From the NCBI GenBank assembly GCA_039683515.1, contig JBDKRG010000010.1:248001-312000 (forward strand): 64,000 nucleotides of DNA, given 5' to 3'. This DNA comes from JAJFUE01 sp039683515 (lineage in GTDB: Bacteria; Sumerlaeota; Sumerlaeia; MVZB01). The stretch's first letter is position 1; every line of letters begins with the position of its first letter. Made by a program: the position numbers and the translations under genes. A model generated the notes under the pieces. It saw nothing but the letters and a program-made list of their open reading frames with translations. It was not told the DNA's origin and did not search any database. Positions 49,976-58,099 of the stretch are shown here, piece after piece.

Positions 49976-51790
49976 CCGGCCCAGCTCTTTATGGTAATCC
50001 TGTAAAGGCTTCACGTTCATGGGGCGGGTGCGCAGGGCTTCGACCGCCTCGCTGGCGGCGCGGGCGGCCGCGATCGTCGTGATCAGCGGCAGCTCCGACT
50101 GCACGGCCAGGTTGCGGATCTGTTTTTCGTCCGCGCGCGCCTGGAAGCCGGTGAACGTGTTGACGATCATGTCGATCTCGTTGTTGGCGACGAGGTCGGC
50201 GACGTTGGGGCGGCCGACGCTGATCTTCTGGATCTCGGTGCACTCGATGTCATGCTTGCGCAGGTAGTGCGCCGTGCCGGGGGTGGCGATCAGCTTGAAG
50301 CCCATGTCGGCGAACTTGCGCGCGATCGGGATGAAGTCCGGCTTGTCGCCGTCGCTGATGCTGATGAAGATCGAGCCGCCGGTGGGCAGCTGGTTGCCGG
50401 CGGCGGCCTGGCTCTTGGCGAACGCCATCGCGAAGTCGGGGTCGATCCCCATCACCTCGCCCGTCGAGCGCATCTCGGGCCCGAGTTCGATCGTGCAGCC
50501 GGCGAACTTCATGAACGGCAGGACGGCTTCCTTGACCGCGTAGTAGTGGATCGTAGGCTGCTCGGTGAAGCCCATCTCCTCGAGCGTGCGGCCGACCATG
50601 ATGCGCGTGGCCAGCTGGGCGATCGGCACCCCGACCGCCTTGCTGACGTAGGGAACGGTGCGCGAGGCGCGCGGGTTGACCTCGAGGACGTAAACGACCT
50701 CGTCCTTGACGGCGTACTGGATGTTCATCAGGCCGCGGACGCCGAGCGCCATGCCGAGCTGCTTGGTGTAGTTGCGGATCTTTTCGAGGACGCCCGGCGA
50801 CAGGTTGCGCGGCGGGATCATGCAGGCGGAATCCCCGGAGTGAATGCCCGCTTCTTCGATGTGTTCCATGATCGCGGCGATCACGACCTGGTGGCCGTCG
50901 CACAGGGCGTCGACGTCGACCTCGGTCGCGCGGTCGAGGAACTTGTCGATCAGGATCATGTTCCCCTCGGCGGCCTCGATCGCGGCGCGCGCGAACTCGA
51001 CGAGCTGGTCCTCGGCCCACACGATCTGCATGGCGCGGCCGCCGAGCACGTACGACGGGCGCACCATGACCGGGTAGCCGATCCGGCGCGCGATGACGGC
51101 GACATCGTCCATCGTCAGGCCGGCGCCGTTTTCGGGCTGCGGGATGCCGAGCTTCGCCAGAAGCGCGCCGAACCGCTTGCGGTCCTCGGCCAGGTCGATC
51201 GAGTCGGGCGAGGTGCCGATGATCGGGACGCCTTCGGCCTCGAGCGCCCGCGCCAGGTTGAGCGGCGTCTGGCCGCCGAGCTGGACGATGACGCCGTCGG
51301 GCTTTTCGACCCGGCAGATGGCGAGGACGTCCTCGACCGTCAGCGGCTCGAAATACAATTTATCCGCCGTGTCGTAGTCGGTCGAGACGGTCTCGGGGTT
51401 GGAGTTGACCATGATCGTCTCGTAGCCCTCGGCCTTGAGGGCGAAGACGGCCTGAACGCAGCAGTAGTCGAACTCGATCCCCTGGCCGATGCGGTTGGGG
51501 CCGCCGCCGAGGATCATGATCTTCTTCTTGGGCGTGCGGATCGACTCGTTGGAGCGCTCGTAGGTCGAGTAGAAATACGGCGTGTAGGCCTCGAATTCGC
51601 CGGCGCAGGTGTCGACCGACTTGTAGACCGGCTCCAGGCCGAGTTCCCAGCGCATATGGCGGATGTCCTGCTCGGAGAGCTCGGGTTTGTTGTCGCGACG
51701 CTGGTTGATGAGCCACGCGACCTGACGGTCGGAAAAGCCGAATTGTTTGGCGCGGCGGAGGATGGCGAGGGCCTGGTCGGATACGGGCAT
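49973..51790 (-). CDS. carB2: Carbamoyl-phosphate synthase large chain, C-terminal half (split CarB)
   Basis: A 605-residue protein matching only the second half of the usual ~1070-residue CarB. It begins inside the oligomerisation domain (LAILRRAKQFGFSDRQVAWLI), then KKIMILGGGPNRIGQGIEFD and YETIMVNSNPETVSTDYDTA, which are diagnostic of the carbamate-phosphorylating C-terminal ATP-grasp half, and ends with the MGS-like allosteric domain (GFKLIATPGTAHYLRKHDI). GGAG lies 7 nt before ATG 51790 and a promoter precedes it, so this looks like a natural gene start, not a truncation. The N-terminal half (carB1) is not adjacent. Similar splits are known in Methanocaldococcus and Aquifex. Confidence 0.93.
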   Translation of the reverse strand: MPVSDQALAILRRAKQFGFSDRQVAWLINQRRDNKPELSEQDIRHMRWELGLEPVYKSVDTCAGEFEAYTPYFYSTYERSNESIRTPKKKIMILGGGPNRIGQGIEFDYCCVQAVFALKAEGYETIMVNSNPETVSTDYDTADKLYFEPLTVEDVLAICRVEKPDGVIVQLGGQTPLNLARALEAEGVPIIGTSPDSIDLAEDRKRFGALLAKLGIPQPENGAGLTMDDVAVIARRIGYPVMVRPSYVLGGRAMQIVWAEDQLVEFARAAIEAAEGNMILIDKFLDRATEVDVDALCDGHQVVIAAIMEHIEEAGIHSGDSACMIPPRNLSPGVLEKIRNYTKQLGMALGVRGLMNIQYAVKDEVVYVLEVNPRASRTVPYVSKAVGVPIAQLATRIMVGRTLEEMGFTEQPTIHYYAVKEAVLPFMKFAGCTIELGPEMRSTGEVMGIDPDFAMAFAKSQAAAGNQLPTGGSIFISISDGDKPDFIPIARKFADMGFKLIATPGTAHYLRKHDIECTEIQKISVGRPNVADLVANNEIDMIVNTFTGFQARADEKQIRNLAVQSELPLITTIAAARAASEAVEALRTRPMNVKPLQDYHKELGR

Positions 51791-51855
51791 GGGGCACTCC
51801 GGGACGGGGTTCGTTGCATGCCGGCGGCAATCGCGGCAGCAGCCTAAACTTCAGC

Positions 51856-51884
51856 ACTATTGCATAGATGGGGGTCGAGTTCAA
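51856..51884 (-). promoter_or_regulatory. Candidate promoter of carB2
   Basis: On the minus strand TTGAAC (51884-51879), 17-nt spacer, AATAGT (51861-51856), 66 nt before the carB2 start. It supports independent expression of the half gene. Confidence 0.5.
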
Positions 51885-51985
51885 GGGGGAGTGCGGATTT
51901 CAGATTACGGAATTAAAACCTGAAGCCCTTAATCGCTTGATGATGTGGAGCATGGACGGATATGATCGATTGTGGAGAGCATTCG

Positions 51986-52198
51986 ATGACCGAATCGATC
52001 GAACCGAAATCCAGCGCGGCGTTCGACGTTGACGAAGTCATGCGTCTTCGCGCTGAATGCGATCGCATCATGAAATTGTTGCCGGACGCCGACCGCCACA
52101 CCGTCTGGCACACCCTGCTGGCGCTGCGTCAGACGCCGCAGGAACGCCTCGAATGGAGCCTGTTGCGTGGGCGAGGTCTACGGGCTAACAAACTCTGA
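51986..52198 (+). CDS. Small protein paired with a nucleotidyltransferase (possible antitoxin)
   Basis: A 70-residue protein starting at ATG 51986 with GGAG 8 nt upstream (an ATG at 51962 is less supported). It is helical and charged: AFDVDEVMRLRAECDRIM, LLPDADRHTVWHTLLAL, then QTPQERLEWSLLRGRG. The next gene starts inside its last codons (32-nt overlap), so the two are a translationally linked pair. I recognise no named family. Position before a nucleotidyltransferase fits a toxin-antitoxin or MNT/HEPN-like module, but this is inferred only from layout. Confidence 0.6.
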   Translation: MTESIEPKSSAAFDVDEVMRLRAECDRIMKLLPDADRHTVWHTLLALRQTPQERLEWSLLRGRGLRANKL

Positions 52199-52637
52199 GA
52201 TCGCCTTTTTAGAGGCGCTTGCTGCGCATCATGTGCCGTTCATGATTGTCGGTTTGTCAGCCGCGGCCATGCAAGGCGCGCCGGTTGTAACTCAGGATAT
52301 CGATCTGTGGTTTAACCGTCTTGACGATCCTGCCCTGAGGGATGCACTCCGGGAAGCAGGGGTCGCTTACGTAGCTCCGCAGATTGACCAGCCGCCCATG
52401 TTCGCCGGTCCGAATCTCGAAAAGCTCGATATCGTCGTCAATATGACCGGGCTCGGCAGTTTCGACGAAGAGATCAAGAACACAATCCTTCTGCCGATCG
52501 GCGGTCAAAATATACCGGTCTTGAAACTGGAACGAATCCTCGCGAGTAAAAAAGCCGCCGGCCGCGCGAAAGACTTGATGAGTATTCCAATCCTGTCGGA
52601 CGTCTTGCGCGTTCGTCAAAACATGCCTGAAAAATAA
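52167..52637 (+). CDS. Nucleotidyltransferase of the AbiEii/MNT-like fold
   Basis: A 156-residue protein starting at GTG 52167 with GGAG 8 nt upstream. The core FMIVGLSAAAMQGAPVVTQD followed by IDLWFNRL fits the DNA-polymerase-beta-like motif hG(S/A)xA with a DxD (D-I-D) metal pair near residue 45. A second block, PVLKLERILASKKAAGRAKD, is the lysine-rich helix seen in AbiEii and related stand-alone nucleotidyltransferases. The substrate may be tRNA, a nucleotide or a protein. It is the second gene of a two-gene module. Confidence 0.75.
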   Translation: MGEVYGLTNSEIAFLEALAAHHVPFMIVGLSAAAMQGAPVVTQDIDLWFNRLDDPALRDALREAGVAYVAPQIDQPPMFAGPNLEKLDIVVNMTGLGSFDEEIKNTILLPIGGQNIPVLKLERILASKKAAGRAKDLMSIPILSDVLRVRQNMPEK

Positions 52638-52643
52638 GCTGTT

Positions 52644-53375
52644 CTACCCGCGGCGAAGGTCCGTCGGCTCGCGGGAATCCTCCCACGCTGAGGCCAGCGT
52701 CTCTTCAACGTCGCATAGCGTTTGGAACGGGATGAACGGCCGGCCTTCGCGCTCGAGGCAGTCGGCCAGCGCGGTCTTGGCGAAGACGATGTCGGCCTTG
52801 CGCGCGGCGCACAGGTCGCTGCGGCCGTCGCCGACATAAATATTTTGGCGGCCGTGGACGCCCAATTTCTTCATCGAGCCGCACTTGCAGTGCGCGGCGT
52901 GGCTTTCGCATTCGGGATCGCGGTACGGGCACGCCAGCTTCATCCGGTCGCCCCGCCTGAGGATCGTGTTGGACCTGACGCGGATATGGTCGAGCCCCGC
53001 GTGGCCGAGCACGTGGCTGATGAAAACGTCGACCCCGTCGCTCAGGACGGTCATCGGGACGTTCAGCCCGTCGAGCCGCCGGTAGAGCGAGACGGCGCCG
53101 GGATCCACGCTCATGCTGTCCAGGAATTCGGCGAGCTGGGCGTCGGTGACGCGGACGACGTCCATCATTTTGTCGAGGATCTCGAACGAGCCGATCCGGC
53201 CCGCGTACCAGTCCTCCAGAACCGGTTTCCACGAGTCGTCGACGGCGAATTTGTCGACCACATCGTCGAGCACGTCGCGCTGGCTGAGCGTTCCGTCGAA
53301 ATCGAACCAGACCTGGGCCTCATCGGGCGGCGGGATCGCGACGGGGGATTGTGGCGTAGACGGCATACCTGGCAA
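52644..53375 (-). CDS. MtnX-like HAD-superfamily phosphatase
   Basis: A 243-residue HAD phosphatase of the PSPase/MtnX branch. Motif I is VWFDFDGTLSQRDVLDDVV (nucleophile Asp), motif II is TVLSDGVDVFISHVL and motif III/IV is NIYVGDGRSDLCAARKADI. A Cys-His-rich insert CPYRDPECESHAAHCKCGS could bind zinc. GGAG lies 6 nt before TTG 53375; ATG 53366 is an alternative start. MtnX dephosphorylates a methionine-salvage intermediate, but no other mtn gene is here, so a general small-molecule phosphatase role is equally possible. Confidence 0.85.
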   Translation of the reverse strand: MPGMPSTPQSPVAIPPPDEAQVWFDFDGTLSQRDVLDDVVDKFAVDDSWKPVLEDWYAGRIGSFEILDKMMDVVRVTDAQLAEFLDSMSVDPGAVSLYRRLDGLNVPMTVLSDGVDVFISHVLGHAGLDHIRVRSNTILRRGDRMKLACPYRDPECESHAAHCKCGSMKKLGVHGRQNIYVGDGRSDLCAARKADIVFAKTALADCLEREGRPFIPFQTLCDVEETLASAWEDSREPTDLRRG

Positions 53376-53483
53376 AGCACACTCCAGTCACATGCAAGCA
53401 TGCCGCCACGGCAAGCAAAAGAACAGATTTTTTTGATGAGGCGCGTTGGGGCCGCGGATAAGATGGGCGCGGAGTCAACGAAA

Positions 53484-53942
53484 ATGGCCAAGCCCGCATT
53501 CAGATACTGGTACGAGTGGCGCTGCGACAACCCGCTGTGGGCGGATAACGATGAGGCTCGGGATTTTCTGGGCGACAGCGCTCAGGGCGATCTCGAGGCT
53601 TTAGGCTTCTCCAAAGAGCTTATTGACGAGATCAGAAAAACGGGGGAGTGGCATGACTCGTATCTGAATTGGGAGTCGCCGATTGACCCGGGGCCATGGC
53701 GCCAGAACGAATGCGACCGCTTCAACAAGAAGGCCAGGGAGATCTATGAGCGGATCGTGCAGGAGGCGAACGGCCGGTTCGATGTGATCTATGACGAGGC
53801 CGAACACCGCGAGGACCCGGACCTGGACGAATACCTGAAGGACCCTGACCATTTCCGGCGGAAAGACGATCCACGGGAGCCCGCAAGCAATCCGCCCAAG
53901 ACGGGGTGGCTTGGCGCGCTGAGGAATTTTTTTGGATTTTAA
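53484..53942 (+). CDS. Hypothetical acidic protein
   Basis: A 152-residue soluble protein, GGAG 11 nt before ATG 53484. It opens with AFRYWYEWRCDNPLWADNDE (aromatic-rich) and contains DLEALGFSKELIDEIRKTGE, NECDRFNKKAREIYERIVQE and a strongly acidic EDPDLDEYLKDPDHFRR segment, ending near WLGALRNFFGF. No membrane span, no cysteine motif and no recognised family. It is flanked by a minus-strand phosphatase and an unknown membrane protein gene. It could be a small adaptor or an immunity-type protein, but this is a guess. Confidence 0.65.
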   Translation: MAKPAFRYWYEWRCDNPLWADNDEARDFLGDSAQGDLEALGFSKELIDEIRKTGEWHDSYLNWESPIDPGPWRQNECDRFNKKAREIYERIVQEANGRFDVIYDEAEHREDPDLDEYLKDPDHFRRKDDPREPASNPPKTGWLGALRNFFGF

Positions 53943-54044
53943 AGGACAAGTATCCTTGAACCGGCCGGACTGCAATCGTTTTTTGTGTGCATATCGATCC
54001 TGTTCTCTGCATGATACAAACCAAATTCGATACGGAGCGGCGGC

Positions 54045-55235
54045 ATGTATTTACTTCGTCAGCTGTTCGGATGTGCGGTGGGCATCCTCGCCATTGCGGC
54101 GTTTTTAGGCCTCGGTTTTCTTGTTGCCATACGGTTTGGGGGGTTCGCGGGGATCGCCGCGATCGTGATTATGGCGTTCCTGGTGAAAAGGTATTTTGAC
54201 TTCAAGATCAAGCGACTCGAGCAGAAGTCGCTTGCCGAAATGGCCCAAAAGTTCGAGGACGTCAGGCTGACGATCAACGCCGCCTATCCCTATACCGACG
54301 GCGGCGATTTCTTTGAGCCGGAGTCCGGGCAAAAGCTCATTGCGGTCGACGCCGGCTGGCGCGGCCCGAGCGCCGGGATCGAGCTCGACGACATCAACAT
54401 CGTCGATGCCGGAACCGAGGACCCCAAATCCACCGAGACTGCCGAGGATTGGACTGAAGTGGCCTTCCTGGATCCCGAAAGCGGCCGCCTCGTGGAGCAT
54501 GTCCCATACCGGCTCCCCTCCGAGTTCCGGTTATTCCTTGTTTTCGTCGTGCCATCCGGCATGAAGAGTTTCAAACTGCAGTACAACGATTACGACATCA
54601 CGCCTCAGGCCGTGCGGATCGCCGAGAGCGCGCCGGCCGATCCGCCGCAAGCCACGGCCCGGCATTTCCGCCAGTATTTCAGGCTCCACAACGAGCCATG
54701 GGACATCGGGCCGTTCCGGGAGTCGTTCAAGGAGGCGCCCAAACTGAAGCATAAAGTCAAAGTGAACGGCGTCTGCCGATACGACGGCCTCCAGTTTTGC
54801 GCGCCCGATCGGGGCGACAAGGCCGTTGCGATCGACCTGACGATCGAGGGCTTCAGCAAGAACACCCGGTTCGACGAGATGAAGATCGTGGATCCGGAAA
54901 CGGACAAAATCGCCGATTACAACAGGACCCTGTGGAATTGCGTGTTCCTGGACCCGGCCTCCGGCCAGATCCTGGAGCCGGCGCTCGCCCCGATGCCGGC
55001 GACCGTCCGCATGCTCTTCATTTACAACGTGCCCTCGCGGCTGGACTCGATCAAGTTGTCGGTTCTTGGGAGCATCATCACCCCCGAGGCCGCGGCGATC
55101 CGGTCGTCGGCGCCGCTCAATGCGCCCCGCCCCGCCGAAGCCGATTTCGAAAAGGCCCATGCCGTGATGGATCGGTTGTTTTATAACGCCCACGAAGAGC
55201 CGGAGCCGGACGAGGCCGCGGCGGCGAAATCGTAG
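54045..55235 (+). CDS. Membrane-anchored protein with tandem duplicated beta domain
   Basis: A 396-residue protein. Two N-terminal membrane segments (LLRQLFGCAVGILAIAAFLG and FAGIAAIVIMAFLVK) and a short coiled segment are followed by two copies of a ~150-residue domain. Matching blocks in copy 1 and copy 2 are WTEVAFLDPESGRLVE / WNCVFLDPASGQILEP, FRLFLVFVVPSGMKSFKLQY / VRMLFIYNVPSRLDSIKLSV, and ITPQAVRIAESAP / ITPEAAAIRSSAP. The repeats look like beta-sandwiches. CGGAG precedes the ATG. I recognise no family beyond a vague likeness to DUF4352-type domains. Confidence 0.8.
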   Translation: MYLLRQLFGCAVGILAIAAFLGLGFLVAIRFGGFAGIAAIVIMAFLVKRYFDFKIKRLEQKSLAEMAQKFEDVRLTINAAYPYTDGGDFFEPESGQKLIAVDAGWRGPSAGIELDDINIVDAGTEDPKSTETAEDWTEVAFLDPESGRLVEHVPYRLPSEFRLFLVFVVPSGMKSFKLQYNDYDITPQAVRIAESAPADPPQATARHFRQYFRLHNEPWDIGPFRESFKEAPKLKHKVKVNGVCRYDGLQFCAPDRGDKAVAIDLTIEGFSKNTRFDEMKIVDPETDKIADYNRTLWNCVFLDPASGQILEPALAPMPATVRMLFIYNVPSRLDSIKLSVLGSIITPEAAAIRSSAPLNAPRPAEADFEKAHAVMDRLFYNAHEEPEPDEAAAAKS

Positions 55236-55763
55236 GGATGGAAACGCCCCCTGCGCGCCTGCGTTGAACATGATCCACAAGTCGATCGGACTTTACAAAA
55301 CCGCCCGGGTTGTTCACGCTCGATTGGTTTGTGAGTATTTCTCGATAAGGACGTGCGGCATGACGTTGAACGACCTCCGCCGGAATGGCTTGGGGGGCGT
55401 GCTGGTGCATTTTACTGGTTGACGGCTGTGGCGTGGAACGGTATAAGGGTTGTTTGATTGGGACGGCCGCCCTGGCGGGTTGCCGTGCCATGCGACTGAA
55501 AAACTTATAAGCAGTCAAGCAGAGGGCTTGCAAACATTCCCGCCCTCTCACCCCCAGCGCCTCTTGCGAGGCTGTGCGGTGGGTTCGCGCCGGACCTTCA
55601 GAGGGAGCCGGCGCCGCGATCGAAACGACCGGCGGCCGTCACGGGCCGTTGGATCGTCATAGACGAACCGGGGCGGGAGCATCCACGCCGCGGTTTTTTT
55701 TATGCCCGCGGCCCAAGGACGCTCCCGATGGGCCTTACATTTTGAAACGAGGAGGGTAGAACC
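55236..55763. other. Long untranslated region upstream of infC
   Basis: This 528-bp region before infC has no credible gene. thrS, which often precedes infC, is absent. The part from 55530 to 55730 is rich in potential pairing (see the hairpin at 55674-55727), and GGCGGCCGTCACGGGCCG (55631-55648) is nearly self-complementary. A leader with autoregulatory structure is likely for this operon in many bacteria. I did not find a clear promoter. Confidence 0.5.
55674..55727 (+). promoter_or_regulatory. Leader hairpin upstream of infC
   Basis: Outer stem CGGGAGC (55674-55680) with GCTCCCG (55721-55727), extended by TCC/GGA, and inner stem GCCGCGG (55687-55693) with CCGCGGC (55706-55712) around a T8-ATGC loop. 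It lies 37 nt before the infC start. In related operons, IF3 or L20 control maps to leader RNA. Homology to a known leader was not established. Confidence 0.5.
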
Positions 55764-56327
55764 ATCAGGACCAATACGCGCACCAACGAGCAGATTCGCG
55801 TGCCGGAAGTGCGGCTGATCGACGAAACCGGCAAGCAGCTGGGGATCATCGCGATCGACGACGCCATGGAGCGCGCGCGCTCGAAGGGGTTTGACCTTGT
55901 CGAGGTCGCGCCCGATTCCGTGCCGCCCGTCTGCCGGATCATGGACTTCACCAAGTTCGTCTACGAGCAGAAGCGCAAGGTCAAGGCGGCGCGCAAGAAG
56001 ACCGTCAAGACCGACATCAAGGAACTCAAGCTGCGCCCCAATATTGATCCGCACGACTTCTCGATCAAGCTCAAGCACGGGCGCGAGTTCCTCGAGAAGG
56101 GCAACAAGCTCAAGATCACGATGCGCTACCGCGCCCGCGAGATGCGCCATTACGACATCGGCACGCAGTGCGTGGACAAGCTCGTCCAGCAGTTGTCCGA
56201 CATCGCGTTGGTCGAGTCCTCGACGCGCGGCGTCGCGCAGATGCGCATGCAGACCGTGATCATGGCCCCGCGCAAGGTTGCCAGCGCCGGCAAGCCCAAT
56301 GCGCCCGAAACAGTTCCGACCGAATAA
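55764..56327 (+). CDS. infC: Translation initiation factor IF-3, AUC start
   Basis: A 187-residue IF3. The first conserved residues RTNTRTNEQIRVPEVRLIDE lie just downstream of ATC 55764, and AGGAGGG is 7 nt upstream; the in-frame TGA at 55743 rules out an earlier start, and GTG 55800 would cut into the conserved N-domain and lack a ribosome site. So translation most likely starts at the rare AUC. E. coli infC uses AUU for autoregulation by IF3 proofreading, and the same logic fits here. The C-domain is marked by IKELKLRPNIDPHDFSIKLK and FLEKGNKLKITMRYRAREM. It heads infC-rpmI-rplT-pheS-pheT. Confidence 0.93.
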   Translation: MRTNTRTNEQIRVPEVRLIDETGKQLGIIAIDDAMERARSKGFDLVEVAPDSVPPVCRIMDFTKFVYEQKRKVKAARKKTVKTDIKELKLRPNIDPHDFSIKLKHGREFLEKGNKLKITMRYRAREMRHYDIGTQCVDKLVQQLSDIALVESSTRGVAQMRMQTVIMAPRKVASAGKPNAPETVPTE

Positions 56328-56348
56328 CGATAAGGAGTCAGACGACAC

Positions 56349-56546
56349 ATGCCGAAGATGAAAACCAAGGGATCGGTCAAGAAGCGCCTCCGCGTGACGG
56401 CCGCCGGCAAGCTCAAGCGCGGCAAATGCGGTCACAGCCACATCCTGACCAAGAAGAGCGCCAAGCGCAAACGCCGCCTGCGCGAGACCACGATGATCGC
56501 GGCCGTCGACCAGAAGCGCATCAAGCGCCTCATGCCCGGCAGCTGA
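56349..56546 (+). CDS. rpmI: Ribosomal protein bL35
   Basis: A 65-residue L35: PKMKTKGSVKKRLRVTAAGK, GHSHILTKKSAKRKRRLRE and the short tail. AAGGAG lies 11 nt before the ATG, 21 bp after infC. The basic composition and the KMKTKxSxKKRxxxTxxGK motif are diagnostic. It belongs to the large ribosomal subunit and is normally controlled with rplT by L20 binding its leader. A 119-bp AT-rich gap follows before rplT, which is longer than usual. Confidence 0.96.
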   Translation: MPKMKTKGSVKKRLRVTAAGKLKRGKCGHSHILTKKSAKRKRRLRETTMIAAVDQKRIKRLMPGS

Positions 56547-56564
56547 TCGGTAAATATTCGATTT

Positions 56565-56650
56565 TTGGATAATTATTTATATTTTAATGATTTTCCAAAA
56601 TATTGTTTCGAATTTATGAACGATTAGAATTTTTGAATTTCTTTCCAACT
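56565..56650. repeat. AT-rich TTTCGAATTT quasi-repeat (copy 2)
   Basis: The gap between rpmI and rplT is nearly all A/T, with TATTGTTTCGAATTTATGAA, CGATTAGAATTTTTGAATTT. It shares TTGTTTCGAATTT-TGAACGATT with the segment before pheT (58125-58205) and TTGTTTCGAATTT with that at 18808-18850. It may hold an AT-rich ribosome-unfolding spacer for rplT. Confidence 0.6.
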
Positions 56651-56665
56651 GATTGGAGATCACCC

Positions 56666-57037
56666 ATGTCACGCGTCAAGAACAGTGTCGCCACCCGGCG
56701 CCGTCGCAAAAAGGTCCTGAAGCTGGCCAAGGGCGCCTACGGCGGCCGGTCCAAGCTCTTCAAGAGCGCCAAGCAAACCGTGATGCGCGGGATGAACTAC
56801 TCGTACCGCGACCGCCGCGTCAAGAAGCGCGAGTTCCGCGCCCTGTGGATCGCCCGCATCAACGCGGCCGTCCGCGCCAACGGCATCAAGTACAGCGAGT
56901 TCATGTTCGGCCTGAAGCAGATCGGCCTCGAGATCGACCGCAAGGTCCTGGCCGACATCGCCGTCAACGACGCCGCGGGCTTCACCGCGATCGTCGAGCG
57001 CGTCCGCGGGGGCCTCAGCCAGGCGGCGGCGCAATGA
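56666..57037 (+). CDS. rplT: Ribosomal protein bL20
   Basis: A 123-residue L20, started at ATG 56666 (GGAGATCACCC upstream); an upstream in-frame ATG at 56603 lies in the AT-rich repeat. Motifs: SRVKNSVATRRRRKKVLKLA, GAYGGRSKLFKSAKQTVMRG, MNYSYRDRRVKKREFRALWI and AANGIKYSEF-like middle (RANGIKYSEFMFGLKQIG). It is required for early 50S assembly and represses its own operon. The stop overlaps pheS as ATGA. Confidence 0.97.
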   Translation: MSRVKNSVATRRRRKKVLKLAKGAYGGRSKLFKSAKQTVMRGMNYSYRDRRVKKREFRALWIARINAAVRANGIKYSEFMFGLKQIGLEIDRKVLADIAVNDAAGFTAIVERVRGGLSQAAAQ

Positions 57038-58050
57038 ACGACGAGCTTGAGAGCCTGATTGCACGCGCACGTGAACTGGGCGAGGTCGCCGGCCAACGCA
57101 TCGCCGAAGCCGCCGACCTCCCCTGCCTCGAAAACCTGCGCGTCGCCTGGCTCGGCAAAAAAGGCGAGATGGCCGGCCTCATGCGCGGCCTCGGATCACT
57201 CACGCCCGACCAGCGCCCCCAGGCCGGCCAGGTGATCAACGATATCAAGCAGGCCATCTCCGGCCGCATTGACGCCCGCCGCGCCGAGTTCGAACAGGCC
57301 GAGCGCCGCCGGCGCCTCAGCGAGGAAAAGCTCGACATCACGCTGCCGGGCCGGCCCCGCCCGAGCGGCCACCTTCACCCCCTCACCCAGGCCACACGCG
57401 ACATCGTCGCCATCCTGCGCGACATCGGCTTCGACGAAGTCCGCGGCCCCGACCTCGAGGACGAGTTCCACAATTTCGAGGCCCTCAACATCCCCGCCGA
57501 CCACCCGGCGCGCGACATGCAGGACACGTTCTACCTGACCGGTGGCGGACTTCTGCGCACGCACACCTCCCCCGTGCAGATCCGCGCCATGGCCACGCGC
57601 AAGCCGCCGCTGGCGGTCGTCGCCCCCGGCCGCGTCTACCGCTGCGACGCCGACCAGACCCACTCGCCCATGTTCACGCAGGTCGAGGGGTTCATGGTCG
57701 CCGAGGACATCCGCATGAGCGACCTCAAGGGCGTCCTCGAGCATCTGCTCAAGCGCTTCTTCGGCGCCGACCGCCCCTACCGGATGCGCCCGTCGTTCTT
57801 CCCGTTCACCGAACCGAGCGCGGAGTTCGACATCCTGTGGGAGCGCGAGGACGGCTCGACGAGCTGGCTCGAGGTGCTCGGCTCCGGCATGATCCACCCG
57901 GCCGTGCTCGAGGCCGTCGGCCTGGACCCGAAGCTCTACACCGGGTTCGCGTTCGGCCTGGGCGTCGAGCGCTTCGCGATGCTCCGCAGCGGCGTCGACA
58001 ACATCCACGCGTTCTACGAAAACGACCTGCGCTTCCTGCGGCAGTTTTAA
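57034..58050 (+). CDS. pheS: Phenylalanyl-tRNA synthetase alpha chain
   Basis: A 338-residue PheS. The N-terminal coiled coil (LESLIARARELGEVAGQRIA to about residue 90) binds tRNA; the class II core has GHLHPLTQATRDIVAILRDI, FHNFEALNIPADHPARDMQD (motif 2-like), LLRTHTSPVQIRAM, and motif 3 GFAFGLGVERFAMLRSGVDN. It forms an alpha2-beta2 enzyme with PheT. It is coupled to rplT by a 4-nt overlap. The 168-bp gap before pheT is unusual because the two are often adjacent. Confidence 0.98.
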   Translation: MNDELESLIARARELGEVAGQRIAEAADLPCLENLRVAWLGKKGEMAGLMRGLGSLTPDQRPQAGQVINDIKQAISGRIDARRAEFEQAERRRRLSEEKLDITLPGRPRPSGHLHPLTQATRDIVAILRDIGFDEVRGPDLEDEFHNFEALNIPADHPARDMQDTFYLTGGGLLRTHTSPVQIRAMATRKPPLAVVAPGRVYRCDADQTHSPMFTQVEGFMVAEDIRMSDLKGVLEHLLKRFFGADRPYRMRPSFFPFTEPSAEFDILWEREDGSTSWLEVLGSGMIHPAVLEAVGLDPKLYTGFAFGLGVERFAMLRSGVDNIHAFYENDLRFLRQF

Positions 58051-58099
58051 ACCGATCCGCCCGATTTTTTGATTTTATTGGGTTTTGAATTGTTTGTTT

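Noticed and set aside
51790..51890. carB2 as a frameshift fragment of a full carB
   Set aside because: No N-terminal-half sequence lies upstream in any frame; the next gene runs on the opposite strand, and a promoter and SD support a true start.
55800..55802. infC starting at GTG 55800
   Set aside because: It would remove conserved N-domain residues and lacks an SD; AUC 55764 has AGGAGGG at ideal distance.
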